This document shows, one piece after another, positions 17,122 to 25,745 of a stretch of DNA of 64,000 bases; the first letter of the stretch is position 1; every line of letters begins with the position of its first letter. This DNA is from Microbulbifer agarilyticus (GTDB lineage Bacteria; Pseudomonadota; Gammaproteobacteria; Pseudomonadales; Cellvibrionaceae). Location: NCBI RefSeq assembly GCF_019800665.1, contig NZ_JAHVKO010000004.1, positions 310,001 through 374,000 of the forward strand, read 5' to 3'. Under the pieces are notes generated by a model. That model had not been told where the DNA came from. It saw nothing but the letters and a program-made list of their open reading frames with translations, and did not search any database. A program made the translations under genes and the position numbers.

Positions 17122-18906
17122 ATGCCCCACTTTGATTTAAGCGACAGGCAGGGAAAGTATTATCGCTTGACGGCACCAATCCGTTTCTCCGTTCCCTGGA
17201 TTGATCCACAGCAGGTTCTTATTGCCGAGGAGTTACTGGCGAATACGGAGCCTGGCCAGTTGTTGATGGCCGAGCAGCACTTTTTTGGTGGTGGCAGTTA
17301 TCCCCTTTTGCAGCTCGGCAGATCCGAGAGTTTCGGGCTCCCTTCCGCTCTGCGCACGCACTCCGGTGCGTCTTCTCTGGTTTCACGTCCGGATTCAGTT
17401 CAGAGCCCATTACAGGGGCCAGTTCAGGACTCGGAGCAAATCCTGCTCGAAGCCATTCGCAGGGGCACGCTCGAACTGCAGGCGGCTGATCCGGCCCAAG
17501 CCAGTCACAGCCAAAGCGCAGACGAGCGCAACGCGCTGCGGGTAAAAATCCGGCTGGCGCTCGCTGAAATCGTCAGTCAGGAACGTGCAGAGGGCGCCGG
17601 TCATGAACGTTCGCTGGCAAACGAGTCGCACTTGATACGCGGGCTTATTTACACCGGTGCGTTTTTCAACGGGCTGTGGCAAGCGGGCACGGATTTCGCC
17701 CAGTGGCTGAAAGAAGTCAACGATGTGGTGAATCCCACCCAGCGCATCTTGCGCAGCCTGCGCTCGGGCATGCGTGCGCGGGAGCGCGTCAGTGTTAGCG
17801 GTGAATCGTATCTGGATGCCTTTGTGTCGGAGCAGCTCACCGCCGAAAAGCGCCAGCTGGTAGAGGCCATCGGCTTTGACCCGTCCAGTATTACCCGTGA
17901 GCAGTTTCATCAGGCGCTGGAGATTGCCGAGCTGGTCTGGCAAGACCCGGCGCTGCGCGCAGATATACGCCGCTTTTGTGTGGATTACGTAAATGCGCAG
18001 CATGCGGTGGAGCTCACGGCGTTTTCGGGCACCGCCGCATTTGAGGTTTTGTTTACCCTGGTGCTGGCGGCGGTCACCGCCGGTGCTGGTGTGGCGGTTG
18101 CCGGTGCGCGGCAGGCCCGCCACTTTGCTCGGTTCCGTAAAGTGGGTGAGTTACTGAAACGCTACGCTGATGAGGCTGCGCGGGCAGCGAAAAGAAAAGC
18201 GAAATCCACTGCGGGCGGTAACAGTCAGGCGAATGATTTTGGCGCTTTGCCGCGGGAAGAAGTGCTGGTGAAGCCCACGGACACCTCTGCCAGTAGGCCA
18301 CCAAAACCCAAAACCAATTCCGCCAACGAAAATCCAGCGGCGCAGAATCGCAGCGCAGCTGCCGCGCCACCAGTCGCCAAGCGCGCAAGGCCCGAACCGG
18401 ATAACTGGAAGACCTATAAGACCCATGGCGTTGAACAAACACCGATGGCGAGCGCCGTGGGCAGGGAGATGGTCGAAGTGCTCGAAGCCCAGGGTTTGTC
18501 CCGCGCCGAAGCGGTGATGAAAGCACAGGAATTTCTGGCCTCGGGTAGCGAGCTGCCGGTGAAAAAGACCGTTAAACAAGGGGAAAAGCTGTATAAGCTG
18601 GTGCCCGCAGGCGAAACACCGGGCAAGTATTCGGCCTATTTTGCCGAATTGTCGGATATCCAGGGCTTCGAGGGCGTGAGTTACGATGAGCTCACGGATG
18701 CCATCGGCATTCCCCTGGAAAGCCAGCAGACAATGAAGTTTGACCTGATGGAAGTCGAAGCGCTGGAAGATGTTACGGTTTACCAATCCACTATCGCGCC
18801 GACTTCGCAAAATGGCTATAGCCAGCCCGGCGGCGGGCGGCAGACACTGATTATCAACCGGTCGCAATTCTCAGATCCAAAATCTACCGGCAGGAAGTTT
18901 CCCTAA
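17122..18906 (+). CDS. Candidate polymorphic toxin / secretion effector
   Basis: A 594-aa protein with modular build. The N-terminal part (1-300) is soluble and includes WLKEVNDVVNP, a phrase common in the N-terminal region of Tre1-like type VI effectors. A hydrophobic helix pair follows at about 302-328 (FEVLFTLVLAAVTAGAG), then a basic segment, then a low-complexity Pro/Ala/Lys linker (about 345-430), and a compact C-terminal domain of about 160 residues (LYKLVPAGE, IAPTSQNGYSQPGGG, TLIINRSQF). A helix pair, linker and distinct C-terminal domain is the usual plan of polymorphic toxins. The C-terminal activity is not identified. A TTG start 30 nt upstream is possible, but the ATG after GGGACAAGGAA is preferred. 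The next gene starts right at the stop codon, as immunity genes do. No PAAR or Rhs repeats and no secretion genes are seen nearby. Confidence 0.6.
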   Translation: MPHFDLSDRQGKYYRLTAPIRFSVPWIDPQQVLIAEELLANTEPGQLLMAEQHFFGGGSYPLLQLGRSESFGLPSALRTHSGASSLVSRPDSVQSPLQGPVQDSEQILLEAIRRGTLELQAADPAQASHSQSADERNALRVKIRLALAEIVSQERAEGAGHERSLANESHLIRGLIYTGAFFNGLWQAGTDFAQWLKEVNDVVNPTQRILRSLRSGMRARERVSVSGESYLDAFVSEQLTAEKRQLVEAIGFDPSSITREQFHQALEIAELVWQDPALRADIRRFCVDYVNAQHAVELTAFSGTAAFEVLFTLVLAAVTAGAGVAVAGARQARHFARFRKVGELLKRYADEAARAAKRKAKSTAGGNSQANDFGALPREEVLVKPTDTSASRPPKPKTNSANENPAAQNRSAAAAPPVAKRARPEPDNWKTYKTHGVEQTPMASAVGREMVEVLEAQGLSRAEAVMKAQEFLASGSELPVKKTVKQGEKLYKLVPAGETPGKYSAYFAELSDIQGFEGVSYDELTDAIGIPLESQQTMKFDLMEVEALEDVTVYQSTIAPTSQNGYSQPGGGRQTLIINRSQFSDPKSTGRKFP

Positions 18907-19275
18907 ATGAAAAAGTTTGTACGTATCGACCCGCAAAGCGGCAGATTTTTGGATATTGATCCAAAAAAACTCGCGCGGGATGCCAAGAGCCTCGGCGATT
19001 TTGTGCGGAAAAATATTGACCCGGCAAACGATGCGCTGGGTATTTACACGCAACTGCTGCCACTGTGCGACAAGGTGGCTACACAACACCAGAACCAATC
19101 GATCCCACTGGACGAGCTGCCACTGCGCTACCCGTTTCGCGAGGGGTTGTTCCCCAACGGGATGGATGCCCTCTACTCGGAGTTTTCTGCAACGATTACC
19201 GGCACACCGCTGGACGTTGTGAATATCGTTGATGTGAACGGTGTTCCCTGTGCGGAGGTCGAATTCGAAGATTGA
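18907..19275 (+). CDS. Candidate immunity protein for the upstream toxin
   Basis: A 122-aa soluble acidic protein with no signal peptide, membrane segment or recognised family. Its ATG immediately follows the TAA of the toxin-like gene (zero spacing), and AGGAAG inside the end of that gene serves as ribosome-binding site, so the two are translated as a pair. Small size, tight coupling and lack of a known domain fit a cytoplasmic immunity protein that neutralises the upstream C-terminal domain. This role is inferred from position only. Confidence 0.5.
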   Translation: MKKFVRIDPQSGRFLDIDPKKLARDAKSLGDFVRKNIDPANDALGIYTQLLPLCDKVATQHQNQSIPLDELPLRYPFREGLFPNGMDALYSEFSATITGTPLDVVNIVDVNGVPCAEVEFED

Positions 19276-19408
19276 TTTTCCCCTGGTAGGGACCGCCAAG
19301 CGCGGCCCAACTGCCGGCCAGTTACTCCGGGCTGCCATCGATATCGCGTGCTATAACCAAGAGCAGTCGCGATCCCATCTTGCCGATTTGGAAGCCCGGA
19401 GGATTATC

Positions 19409-19951
19409 ATGTCAGAGTTTATTGTCCACACCCTGGAAACTGCGCCGGAAGACAGCAAGCCGCTGTTACAGGATTCGATTAAGGCATTTGGCTCCATCCC
19501 CAACCTGCACGGTGTAATGGCCGAGGCGCCTGCCGCGCTGAAGTCATACCAAGTGCTGCACGAGCAGTTCCTCAATACCTCGCTGACACCGGAGGAGAAA
19601 ACGGTCGTTTGGCAATCCATCAATGTGGAGCACGGCTGCCACTACTGCGTTCCCGCCCACACCGCGATCGCCAAGATGATGAAAGTCGATGATGCGATTA
19701 TCGAGGCGTTGCTGGACCAGACACCCCTACCTGATGAAAAACTTGAGGTGTTGCGCGACACCACCTTGGCAATAGTGCGCGACCGCGGCGTTGTATCAGA
19801 TGACGTAATGCAGCGTTTTTACGACGCGGGTTACAACCGCCAACAGCTGTTGGAAATTATCGTCGGTGTCGCGCAGAAGGTGATGAGCAATTACATCAAT
19901 CACTTTGCCGAAACCCCGGTGGATAGGCAGTTCCAGCGATATGTGCGTTGA
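19409..19951 (+). CDS. Carboxymuconolactone decarboxylase / AhpD-like protein
   Basis: Small alpha-helical protein of the AhpD-like family, which contains thiol peroxidase-type enzymes and carboxymuconolactone decarboxylases. The 180-aa protein contains the family's redox motif in EHGCHYCVPAHT (a CxxC with upstream Glu and downstream His), which supports an alkylhydroperoxidase-like role rather than a lactone decarboxylase. The start at 19409 is preceded by CGGAGGA; the open frame extends upstream to 19241 but without similarity. It lies 133 nt after the candidate immunity gene and is convergent with the protease gene, with a terminator hairpin between. Confidence 0.88.
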   Translation: MSEFIVHTLETAPEDSKPLLQDSIKAFGSIPNLHGVMAEAPAALKSYQVLHEQFLNTSLTPEEKTVVWQSINVEHGCHYCVPAHTAIAKMMKVDDAIIEALLDQTPLPDEKLEVLRDTTLAIVRDRGVVSDDVMQRFYDAGYNRQQLLEIIVGVAQKVMSNYINHFAETPVDRQFQRYVR

Positions 19952-19987
19952 GTCTTTTTGCTGTCGCTGACGAGTGAGCACAAAAAA

Positions 19988-20009
19988 GGCCGGCATATGC
20001 ATGCCGGCC
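19988..20009 (-). terminator. Intrinsic terminator of the subtilase gene
   Basis: GGCCGGCAT (19988-19996) and ATGCCGGCC (20001-20009) form a perfect 9-bp stem with a 4-nt loop. On the minus strand a TTTTTTG run follows, as expected after the protease gene that ends at 20056. On the plus strand only AAAACAAGG follows, so it acts mainly on the minus strand. Confidence 0.85.
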
Positions 20010-20055
20010 AAAACAAGGTGGGGTAAATCGAAGTCAGCAGTAACTGTTAATTGCT

Positions 20056-22149
20056 TTAGGGTGCTGCTTCTGCCTGCAGGGTTACGCCCGAATAAGCGCT
20101 GTAGCCGCGGATGCTGATGTACCAGGTCCCTGACTGCGGGTTGCTAATGCTGCAGCTTTCGTTATTGCCCCAGCGATAGGGACGGCAGTCGTAGCTGCTG
20201 GTAGTGGGCTGGCTGCCGTAGCGCACGTACAGGTCACCATCACCGCTGCCACCGCTCATCAATACTTCCAGCGTGCTCATGCCGCTGTTCACATCCAGGG
20301 TGAAGTGCTGCCAGGCACTGGCAGAGCCGGATACATTGGATTCGGTCCAGCCGGTGGCACCACCGCCGCCGCCATTGCCCGACTCGTCAAAGCTGCCCAC
20401 CAGGCTCACGCCGGAGAAGGTGCTGTAAGCGCGCACCATCACGTGATAGGTACCCGCCTGCACATTGCTGATCGTGCAGGTTTCGTTGTTGCCATTCAGA
20501 TATGGGCGGCACTCGTAGCTGCCGGTGGTCGGCTGGCTGCCGTACTGTACATACAGGTCCGCATCACCACTGCCACCGGAAATCTGGAAGCTCAGATTGC
20601 TCGCGCCGGCCGGTACTTCGAGGGTATAGCGCAGTTCCTGTCCGGAGCTTGCCGCCAGGCCAGACTCGGCCACGCCGTTGGTCAGCGCACCGTCACCCGG
20701 ATCCGGATTGCCGCCACCGCCGCCGTTGGCTGCCGCCACTGCCGCTGCTGCATCCACGATACCGGAGCCACACTGGCTGCAGGAGCCGGGGAAGCTGCGC
20801 GCGGTGCTTTTCAGGTTGGCTTCCACCTCGTCAGGGGTGATGCCGGAGTCCACCGCATACAGCAGTGCTGCTGCACCCGCCACATGTGGCGCCGCCATAC
20901 TGGTGCCCTGGTAGAAGGCGTAGTTGTCGCTGCCCGGGCCCTGAGAGCCGCTGTTCAGAGTGGAAAGCACGCCGTTAGTGCTGGTATCGGTTTCGCCACC
21001 CGGTGCCGCTACGTCCACCACGCTGCCGTAGTTTGAATAGTAGGCGCGGCTACCGGCGCGGGTGGTGGATGCCACGGTGATGACACCGGAGCAGCTCGCC
21101 GGGCTGAAGTTGCCAGCGTTGGCATTGGAGTTACCCGCTGCAACCACCACGGTGGTGCCGAGGCTGCGCGCGGTATTGATGGCATTCTGGGTGGTGGTAT
21201 CACAACCGCCGCCGCCACCCAGGCTGAGGTTCAGAACCTGCGCCGGGTTGGCATTGGCGGGAACACCGCTCACGCTGCCGCCGGCGCCCCAGATGATGCC
21301 GTCGGCAATATCCGAGGTATAACCACCACAGCGGCCCAGTACGCGGATCGGAACGATCTTCGACTTGTAGGCGACGCCGGCAACACCGGTGTTGTTGTTG
21401 GTTACCGCCGCAATGGTGCCGGCCACATGGGTGCCGTGCCAGCTGCTGCTGCGCGCCGGCTCACCCTGGCCACAGGCGCCCGCTGGCGACCAGTCGCCGG
21501 GATCGCTGGCGTCACTGTCACGACCGTTGCCGTCCTGCGCTACGGTGGTATCGGAAATCATGTCGTAACCGGGCAGCAGGTTTGCGTTCAAGTCCGCGTG
21601 CGGGCGGTAACCGGTATCGATCACCGCAACCACAACCCCCTCCCCCTGTGTCACATCCCAGGCCGCCGGCAGGTTCAGACCGCCGGTGGACTCAAAGTAG
21701 TGCCACTGCTGGTTGTAGTTGGTGTCGTTGGGGGTGGCCATGGGGCGCATCAGCCGGTCTGGCTCCGCGTATTCCACCTGCGGGTCCTGTTGCAGGCGCG
21801 CAATAATCGCGTTCATTTCCGCCTTGCTGGCACGCTTCTCCAGCTTCATCAGCTGGGCACCGGTTGCGAGGCGACGCATATGTTTGAAGCGGTGGCCGGC
21901 GGTGCGCGCGACGCGGTCGATTGCGGTTTGCGACATGGCCAGACTGTTGGCGCCGGCCGTCGTGTTCTTGTATTTCACGATGATGCGGTCGGTGACCATT
22001 TCCTGCGGGGCAACGCTGGTGGCGGTGAGCTCGGGCTCGACTGCCTGCACAGAAAAGCTGGTGCTCAGGCCGGCGCCGAGTAGCAGTGCCGTAACACCGG
22101 CGCAGCTGGATGTGCGCACGCTGCGTGCCAGTAGATTGAGTATTTTCAT
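20056..22149 (-). CDS. Secreted S8 family subtilisin-like serine peptidase with two PPC domains
   Basis: Extracellular protease. The 697-aa precursor has a signal peptide (about 1-36, cut after VQA), an inhibitor-type propeptide (about 50-135), and an S8 catalytic domain with the full triad Asp178 (AVIDTGYRPH), His238 (SWHGTHVAGT) and Ser417 (QGTSMAAPH), plus the oxyanion Asn340 (VAAGNSNA). A Gly-rich linker then leads to two C-terminal PPC domains (about 500-575 and 600-690). These share DADLYVQYGSQPTT/DGDLYVRYGSQPTT and look like an internal duplication. PPC domains are typical of secreted bacterial proteases and are often removed after export. A strong AAGGAGA precedes the ATG. It is monocistronic, with a terminator downstream. 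Confidence 0.96.
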   Translation of the reverse strand: MKILNLLARSVRTSSCAGVTALLLGAGLSTSFSVQAVEPELTATSVAPQEMVTDRIIVKYKNTTAGANSLAMSQTAIDRVARTAGHRFKHMRRLATGAQLMKLEKRASKAEMNAIIARLQQDPQVEYAEPDRLMRPMATPNDTNYNQQWHYFESTGGLNLPAAWDVTQGEGVVVAVIDTGYRPHADLNANLLPGYDMISDTTVAQDGNGRDSDASDPGDWSPAGACGQGEPARSSSWHGTHVAGTIAAVTNNNTGVAGVAYKSKIVPIRVLGRCGGYTSDIADGIIWGAGGSVSGVPANANPAQVLNLSLGGGGGCDTTTQNAINTARSLGTTVVVAAGNSNANAGNFSPASCSGVITVASTTRAGSRAYYSNYGSVVDVAAPGGETDTSTNGVLSTLNSGSQGPGSDNYAFYQGTSMAAPHVAGAAALLYAVDSGITPDEVEANLKSTARSFPGSCSQCGSGIVDAAAAVAAANGGGGGNPDPGDGALTNGVAESGLAASSGQELRYTLEVPAGASNLSFQISGGSGDADLYVQYGSQPTTGSYECRPYLNGNNETCTISNVQAGTYHVMVRAYSTFSGVSLVGSFDESGNGGGGGATGWTESNVSGSASAWQHFTLDVNSGMSTLEVLMSGGSGDGDLYVRYGSQPTTSSYDCRPYRWGNNESCSISNPQSGTWYISIRGYSAYSGVTLQAEAAP

Positions 22150-22343
22150 TGTTGCGAGTTTCTCCTTAATTATTTTTATCGACGAAGCTGGGTACAGCCG
22201 CCGCTAAACCACTGCGGAACTCCTGGGCAGCGGCCGCGGTGTTGGCGATGCAATCGTGTCGCACCGTATTCCGCGGCTAGGGTTTAACGAGGAGAATCGT
22301 TTCGACCTCAGTCATATTTTGAGATAACTCTTTGGTTTTTGCG

Positions 22344-22364
22344 CCAAAATTAGGTTAATTTTGG
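22344..22364. promoter_or_regulatory. Perfect 9-bp inverted repeat with 3-bp spacer
   Basis: CCAAAATTA and TAATTTTGG flank GGT. It lies in the 274-bp gap between the subtilase gene start (22149, minus strand) and the 3' end of the MFS gene (22424), about 195 bp upstream of the protease. Its size and symmetry suggest an operator for a dimeric regulator; the regulator is unknown. I see nothing else definite in the gap. Confidence 0.5.
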
Positions 22365-22423
22365 TACGTTCGTCTCTGTTAGGTGAGCGGGTGTGACGGC
22401 GGTCTCGCTGGCTGGCGCCGTTT

Positions 22424-23671
22424 TTAGCGCGGGTTTTTTTCGTCGCTGGCAGGTGTGTTAGGTGGGGCTGCGACCTCTGTTGAGTGCCACAGGGTAAGGA
22501 GAAATCCGCAAACGCCGAGCACCGGCCCGGGCAACAGCAGCCAAACGGCATCCGGGCCGCTGACCTCAAACAGCCGGCTGAGCGCGGCAATGGAAACGAC
22601 GGTGATGCCGAAGCCGATGGAATTTTGAATGGCCAGTGCGGCGCCCACCAGTTCGCGTGGACAGGCGCTCGCCGACAGCGCAGAAAACTGGGGCGAATCG
22701 GCGATCACCGTTGCTCCCCAGATTGAGAACAACAGCACCAGCCAAACTGCGGACAACTGATCCCACAGCAAGGCAAACATCAGCACGCAGCAGCCGGAAA
22801 TAATGAGCGCGGTGATGGCAACGACGCTGCTGCCGACACGCCGCGACAGCAACCCACCCGCAATACAACCCAGTGCGCCGACGCCGATAAAGCAAAACGA
22901 CAAGCCCGCTACCCCCAGCCCCGGGAATACTTCGGCCAGCCCGACACTCGCAATCAGTAGTGGCAACACCGTCCAGAAGGCATACAGCTCCCACATGTGG
23001 CCGAAGTAACCCCAGGCGGCGGCGCGAAACCGCGGAATGCGGAACGCCTGCAGCACCGCGGGTGTGGCAAAGCGCTTGTTGCGGGACCTGTGTTTGACGC
23101 TGGCAGATATGGGCAAATGAGGGCCGTCACCGAGTCGAAAGATCAGCAGTGCGGCGACGATTGCGAGCACGGAGGAGGCGGAAATGATCCACTGCCAGGG
23201 TATGTCCGCGCCCAGCTCGCGTAAACCGTGCGGCAGCGCCGTGCCCAGGGTCAGCATGGCCACCAGCTTCGCCAGTGCGGCACCGGCGCGCTCCGGTGCC
23301 CAGCTCACCACCAGTTTCATACCCATCGGATAAATGCCGGCCAGGCAGATACCCACGAGAAAACGAAACACCAGCGCACTGTTAATGTCGTGGGATAACC
23401 AGGCGAAGCAGGCGTTGAACAGTGCCCCCGCCAGTGCGCTGAAGACAAAAAGTCGGCTCGCGCGAAAGCGATCGGCGATGCCGCCGAGCGCGAGTACCAA
23501 GGTGCCGAGAATAAACCCGGCCTGCACCGCATTGGTCAACCAGCCAATATCCGTTGCGGTTACTCGCCAGCTCGCGATCAAGTCGTCCGCCGCACCATTA
23601 GCGCTGAACCACAGTGAGGTACCTAGCAGCTGGGCGATGGCGATAATGGTGACGGGTGCGAATAGGCGCAT
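22424..23671 (-). CDS. MFS transporter
   Basis: Inner-membrane permease of the major facilitator superfamily, substrate unknown. The 415-aa protein has about twelve hydrophobic helices. The first carries GTSLWFSANGAADDL; the helix 2-3 loop holds LGGIADRFRASRLF, a variant of the MFS signature, and GICLAGIYPMGMKLV follows. It is followed on the same strand by nothing close and preceded by a glycosyltransferase gene ending 35 bp upstream, so it may be cotranscribed with that gene. Sequence alone does not show direction or cargo. Confidence 0.88.
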   Translation of the reverse strand: MRLFAPVTIIAIAQLLGTSLWFSANGAADDLIASWRVTATDIGWLTNAVQAGFILGTLVLALGGIADRFRASRLFVFSALAGALFNACFAWLSHDINSALVFRFLVGICLAGIYPMGMKLVVSWAPERAGAALAKLVAMLTLGTALPHGLRELGADIPWQWIISASSVLAIVAALLIFRLGDGPHLPISASVKHRSRNKRFATPAVLQAFRIPRFRAAAWGYFGHMWELYAFWTVLPLLIASVGLAEVFPGLGVAGLSFCFIGVGALGCIAGGLLSRRVGSSVVAITALIISGCCVLMFALLWDQLSAVWLVLLFSIWGATVIADSPQFSALSASACPRELVGAALAIQNSIGFGITVVSIAALSRLFEVSGPDAVWLLLPGPVLGVCGFLLTLWHSTEVAAPPNTPASDEKNPR

Positions 23672-23705
23672 GGTCGGCTAGTTGATTTGTATCAGCGGTT
23701 ATTAA

Positions 23706-24959
23706 TCAGTTGCTGTCCGCCAACTTGTTTTTTGTCTCGATCCAGCGGCTCATAAATTCCTCGGCGCGGTGTTCGGTGCGCCGCAGGATCCGTCCCCAGA
23801 TATTGCGGTTGCGATGCGCCTCCAGGTCCGCGGTAATGGCTTCGATACGCGCGAGAAATTGTGGGGCATGATCCGCGTAGCTGAAGCCGCTGGCGAGAGC
23901 TTGGGTGCCGGCATCGCGCACCCGCTGCCACGCCGTCCTGTCCTGATACAGCTCCGCGGTGGTTGCGGCAAAGGTATCCGGGCAGTCACTCACCGGGTAA
24001 CCCCAATCATTGGCGCCCGCCATGGATTCCGCACCGATAGGGGTGGTCACGGTGGGGGTGCCGGACAGCCAGCCGTCGAGAATCTTGCCCTTCTGCCCCG
24101 CGCCAAACCGCAGTGGCGCCAGGTTCAGGCGATAGCGGGCCAGGGTCGCCAGTGCATCGTCGGTGCGCCCGACAATGCGCAGCCCGGCCTTTGGTTTGTG
24201 GAAGCGCTGCATGGCGTGATCGGCATAGGCGCCGTACACGTGGCACTCCACTTCCGGCAGCAATGTGCGCACCCGGGGCCAGATAGTTTCGGCAAACCAG
24301 GCTACCGCATCGCGGTTCGGTGCATGCTTGAAGCCGCCGATCATTGCCAGGTGCTCGCGCTGTTCGAAATCCGGCAGCGCGTCGAGGTCTGGCATTTCCC
24401 GCACCAGAAACGGCAGGTAGTGCAGCTGCCAATCCGGCAGGCAGAAGTGCTGCTTGAGCAGGTCCACCTCCACCTGGGAAATCATAACGGTGAGATCACA
24501 GCGCGCCATGGCGGCGATTTCACGTTCCGCACTGGCATGGAACAGGTTGAGCGCGTCACCGGTTTTTGCCGCCTGATGACGCGCCTCGCGCAGGCTGTGA
24601 AAATCGCTGGTGTCGAGAATCGTCATCGCCTGTGGGCACTGCTCGCGCACACGCCAGCCGAACTGCTCTTCCATCATAAAGCGGTCGTAAATCACCAGCG
24701 TCGGGTCCAGCTGGCGCACCCAGTCGTCAAAGCTGGATTCGTTCACTTCGATCTGGTGTTCGCCGTATTCGGACTTTGCCTGAAAGGGCGTGGGTTGCGC
24801 GGGGCTGCCAATTTCCACGGCATAGCCCGCCTCGGCGAGCAGATCGAGAATATCTAGCGTGCGCCGGCCGGCGGCCGTGGAGGCAGGTTCGGGCCACTGC
24901 TTGGCAATCAGCAGGGCGCGTTTTGCGGGAGCGTGTTTTACAGGGGTGTCGGAAAGCAT
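23706..24959 (-). CDS. Glycosyltransferase, GT4-like
   Basis: Cytoplasmic glycosyltransferase with a GT-B-like build. The 417-aa protein has an N-terminal Rossmann-like domain (RALLIAKQWPEPASTAAGRR, LVIYDRFMMEE) and a C-terminal half with MIGGFKHAPNRDAVAWF, VECHVYGAY, LAPLRFGAGQKGKILDG and GTPTVTTPIG, which resembles nucleotide-sugar binding domains of group 1 transferases. The first Gly-rich loop is not classical. No polysaccharide cluster lies nearby; neighbours are an MFS gene downstream and a small membrane protein upstream. The acceptor and sugar are unknown. Confidence 0.8.
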   Translation of the reverse strand: MLSDTPVKHAPAKRALLIAKQWPEPASTAAGRRTLDILDLLAEAGYAVEIGSPAQPTPFQAKSEYGEHQIEVNESSFDDWVRQLDPTLVIYDRFMMEEQFGWRVREQCPQAMTILDTSDFHSLREARHQAAKTGDALNLFHASAEREIAAMARCDLTVMISQVEVDLLKQHFCLPDWQLHYLPFLVREMPDLDALPDFEQREHLAMIGGFKHAPNRDAVAWFAETIWPRVRTLLPEVECHVYGAYADHAMQRFHKPKAGLRIVGRTDDALATLARYRLNLAPLRFGAGQKGKILDGWLSGTPTVTTPIGAESMAGANDWGYPVSDCPDTFAATTAELYQDRTAWQRVRDAGTQALASGFSYADHAPQFLARIEAITADLEAHRNRNIWGRILRRTEHRAEEFMSRWIETKNKLADSN

Positions 24960-24996
24960 TTGCGGGATTATGCCAGTTAACGCCGGCGCCGCGTAT

Positions 24997-25629
24997 TCAC
25001 TCCCAGCCCAATGTGCGCCACAGCGCGATCAGCAATGGTGGAATGATCAGCCAGCCCAGCTCCCACACGGTGGGGCCGATAAACGCGAGGCCGATGGTGA
25101 GTGCCGCAGTGAGTGGCTCAATTGTCGAGCGCCGTGCGACCGCGCGTCGTTCGCTGGCGTCCAGCTCGGGGTGGGCAAACCCTTTGCGACAGGCGTACTT
25201 CCAGCCCAGAAGGCCAATCAGGCCCGATATCGCCAGGCAACAGCTCTGCCCCACCGGTGACGAGATACTGACCAGTTGCGGGTCCGCCACCGCAAAGAAC
25301 AAATAGAGCCCAACCACCACCAGCTGCAGTAGCACCAGCAGGGTGTGCAGACCGTCGGAGCGCTCCACCGGCCCCAGCAGCTTGTGGGTAAGGTTCCAGT
25401 TAATCAGGGTAAGGCCCACCGCAATCACCAGGCGCAGCAGTAATTCCGGGTCTGCCACCAGCAGGCTGAGCAGGCCGTAGGGCATCTCCGCCCAGGCCAT
25501 ATCTTCGGTGGGCGGCAGGTACATAATGAAGTTGACGAACAGAACGGCGTAGGCGACGTCCACAAAGGTTTCCAGCCGTCGCAAGCGACTGCGTTGGGTG
25601 AAAACCGTGGCGGCGTCCGCGGTGGGCAT
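24997..25629 (-). CDS. Integral membrane protein, possibly TMEM175/DUF1211-like
   Basis: A 210-aa protein with about five to six hydrophobic segments. The N-terminal RLETFVDVAYAVLFVNFIM has the spacing of the RxxxFSD helix of bacterial TMEM175 potassium channels, but Ser is Val here and the second repeat is poorly conserved. It may be a diverged TMEM175-like protein or another small membrane family. It lies 37 bp upstream of the glycosyltransferase gene on the same strand and may be in its operon. The function is unknown. Confidence 0.55.
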   Translation of the reverse strand: MPTADAATVFTQRSRLRRLETFVDVAYAVLFVNFIMYLPPTEDMAWAEMPYGLLSLLVADPELLLRLVIAVGLTLINWNLTHKLLGPVERSDGLHTLLVLLQLVVVGLYLFFAVADPQLVSISSPVGQSCCLAISGLIGLLGWKYACRKGFAHPELDASERRAVARRSTIEPLTAALTIGLAFIGPTVWELGWLIIPPLLIALWRTLGWE

Positions 25630-25745
25630 GGGGCTTGTTCCGAGGGGCTAGCTATTCATCCAGATTAGCATTCCTCGAGCGCGGGCTTTTTGCCGTCGGC
25701 ACTGGCGCACCGCATCGAATGCACTTCGCTTAGCGTGCCTTTTGC

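Noticed and set aside
19241-19408. N-terminal extension of the AhpD-like protein, overlapping the immunity candidate
   Set aside because: The strong ribosome-binding site at the ATG at 19409 and the family start favour the shorter protein.
20305-21036. Plus-strand open frame opposite the subtilase gene
   Set aside because: Antisense to the PPC and catalytic regions of a clear gene, with composition of a shadow frame.
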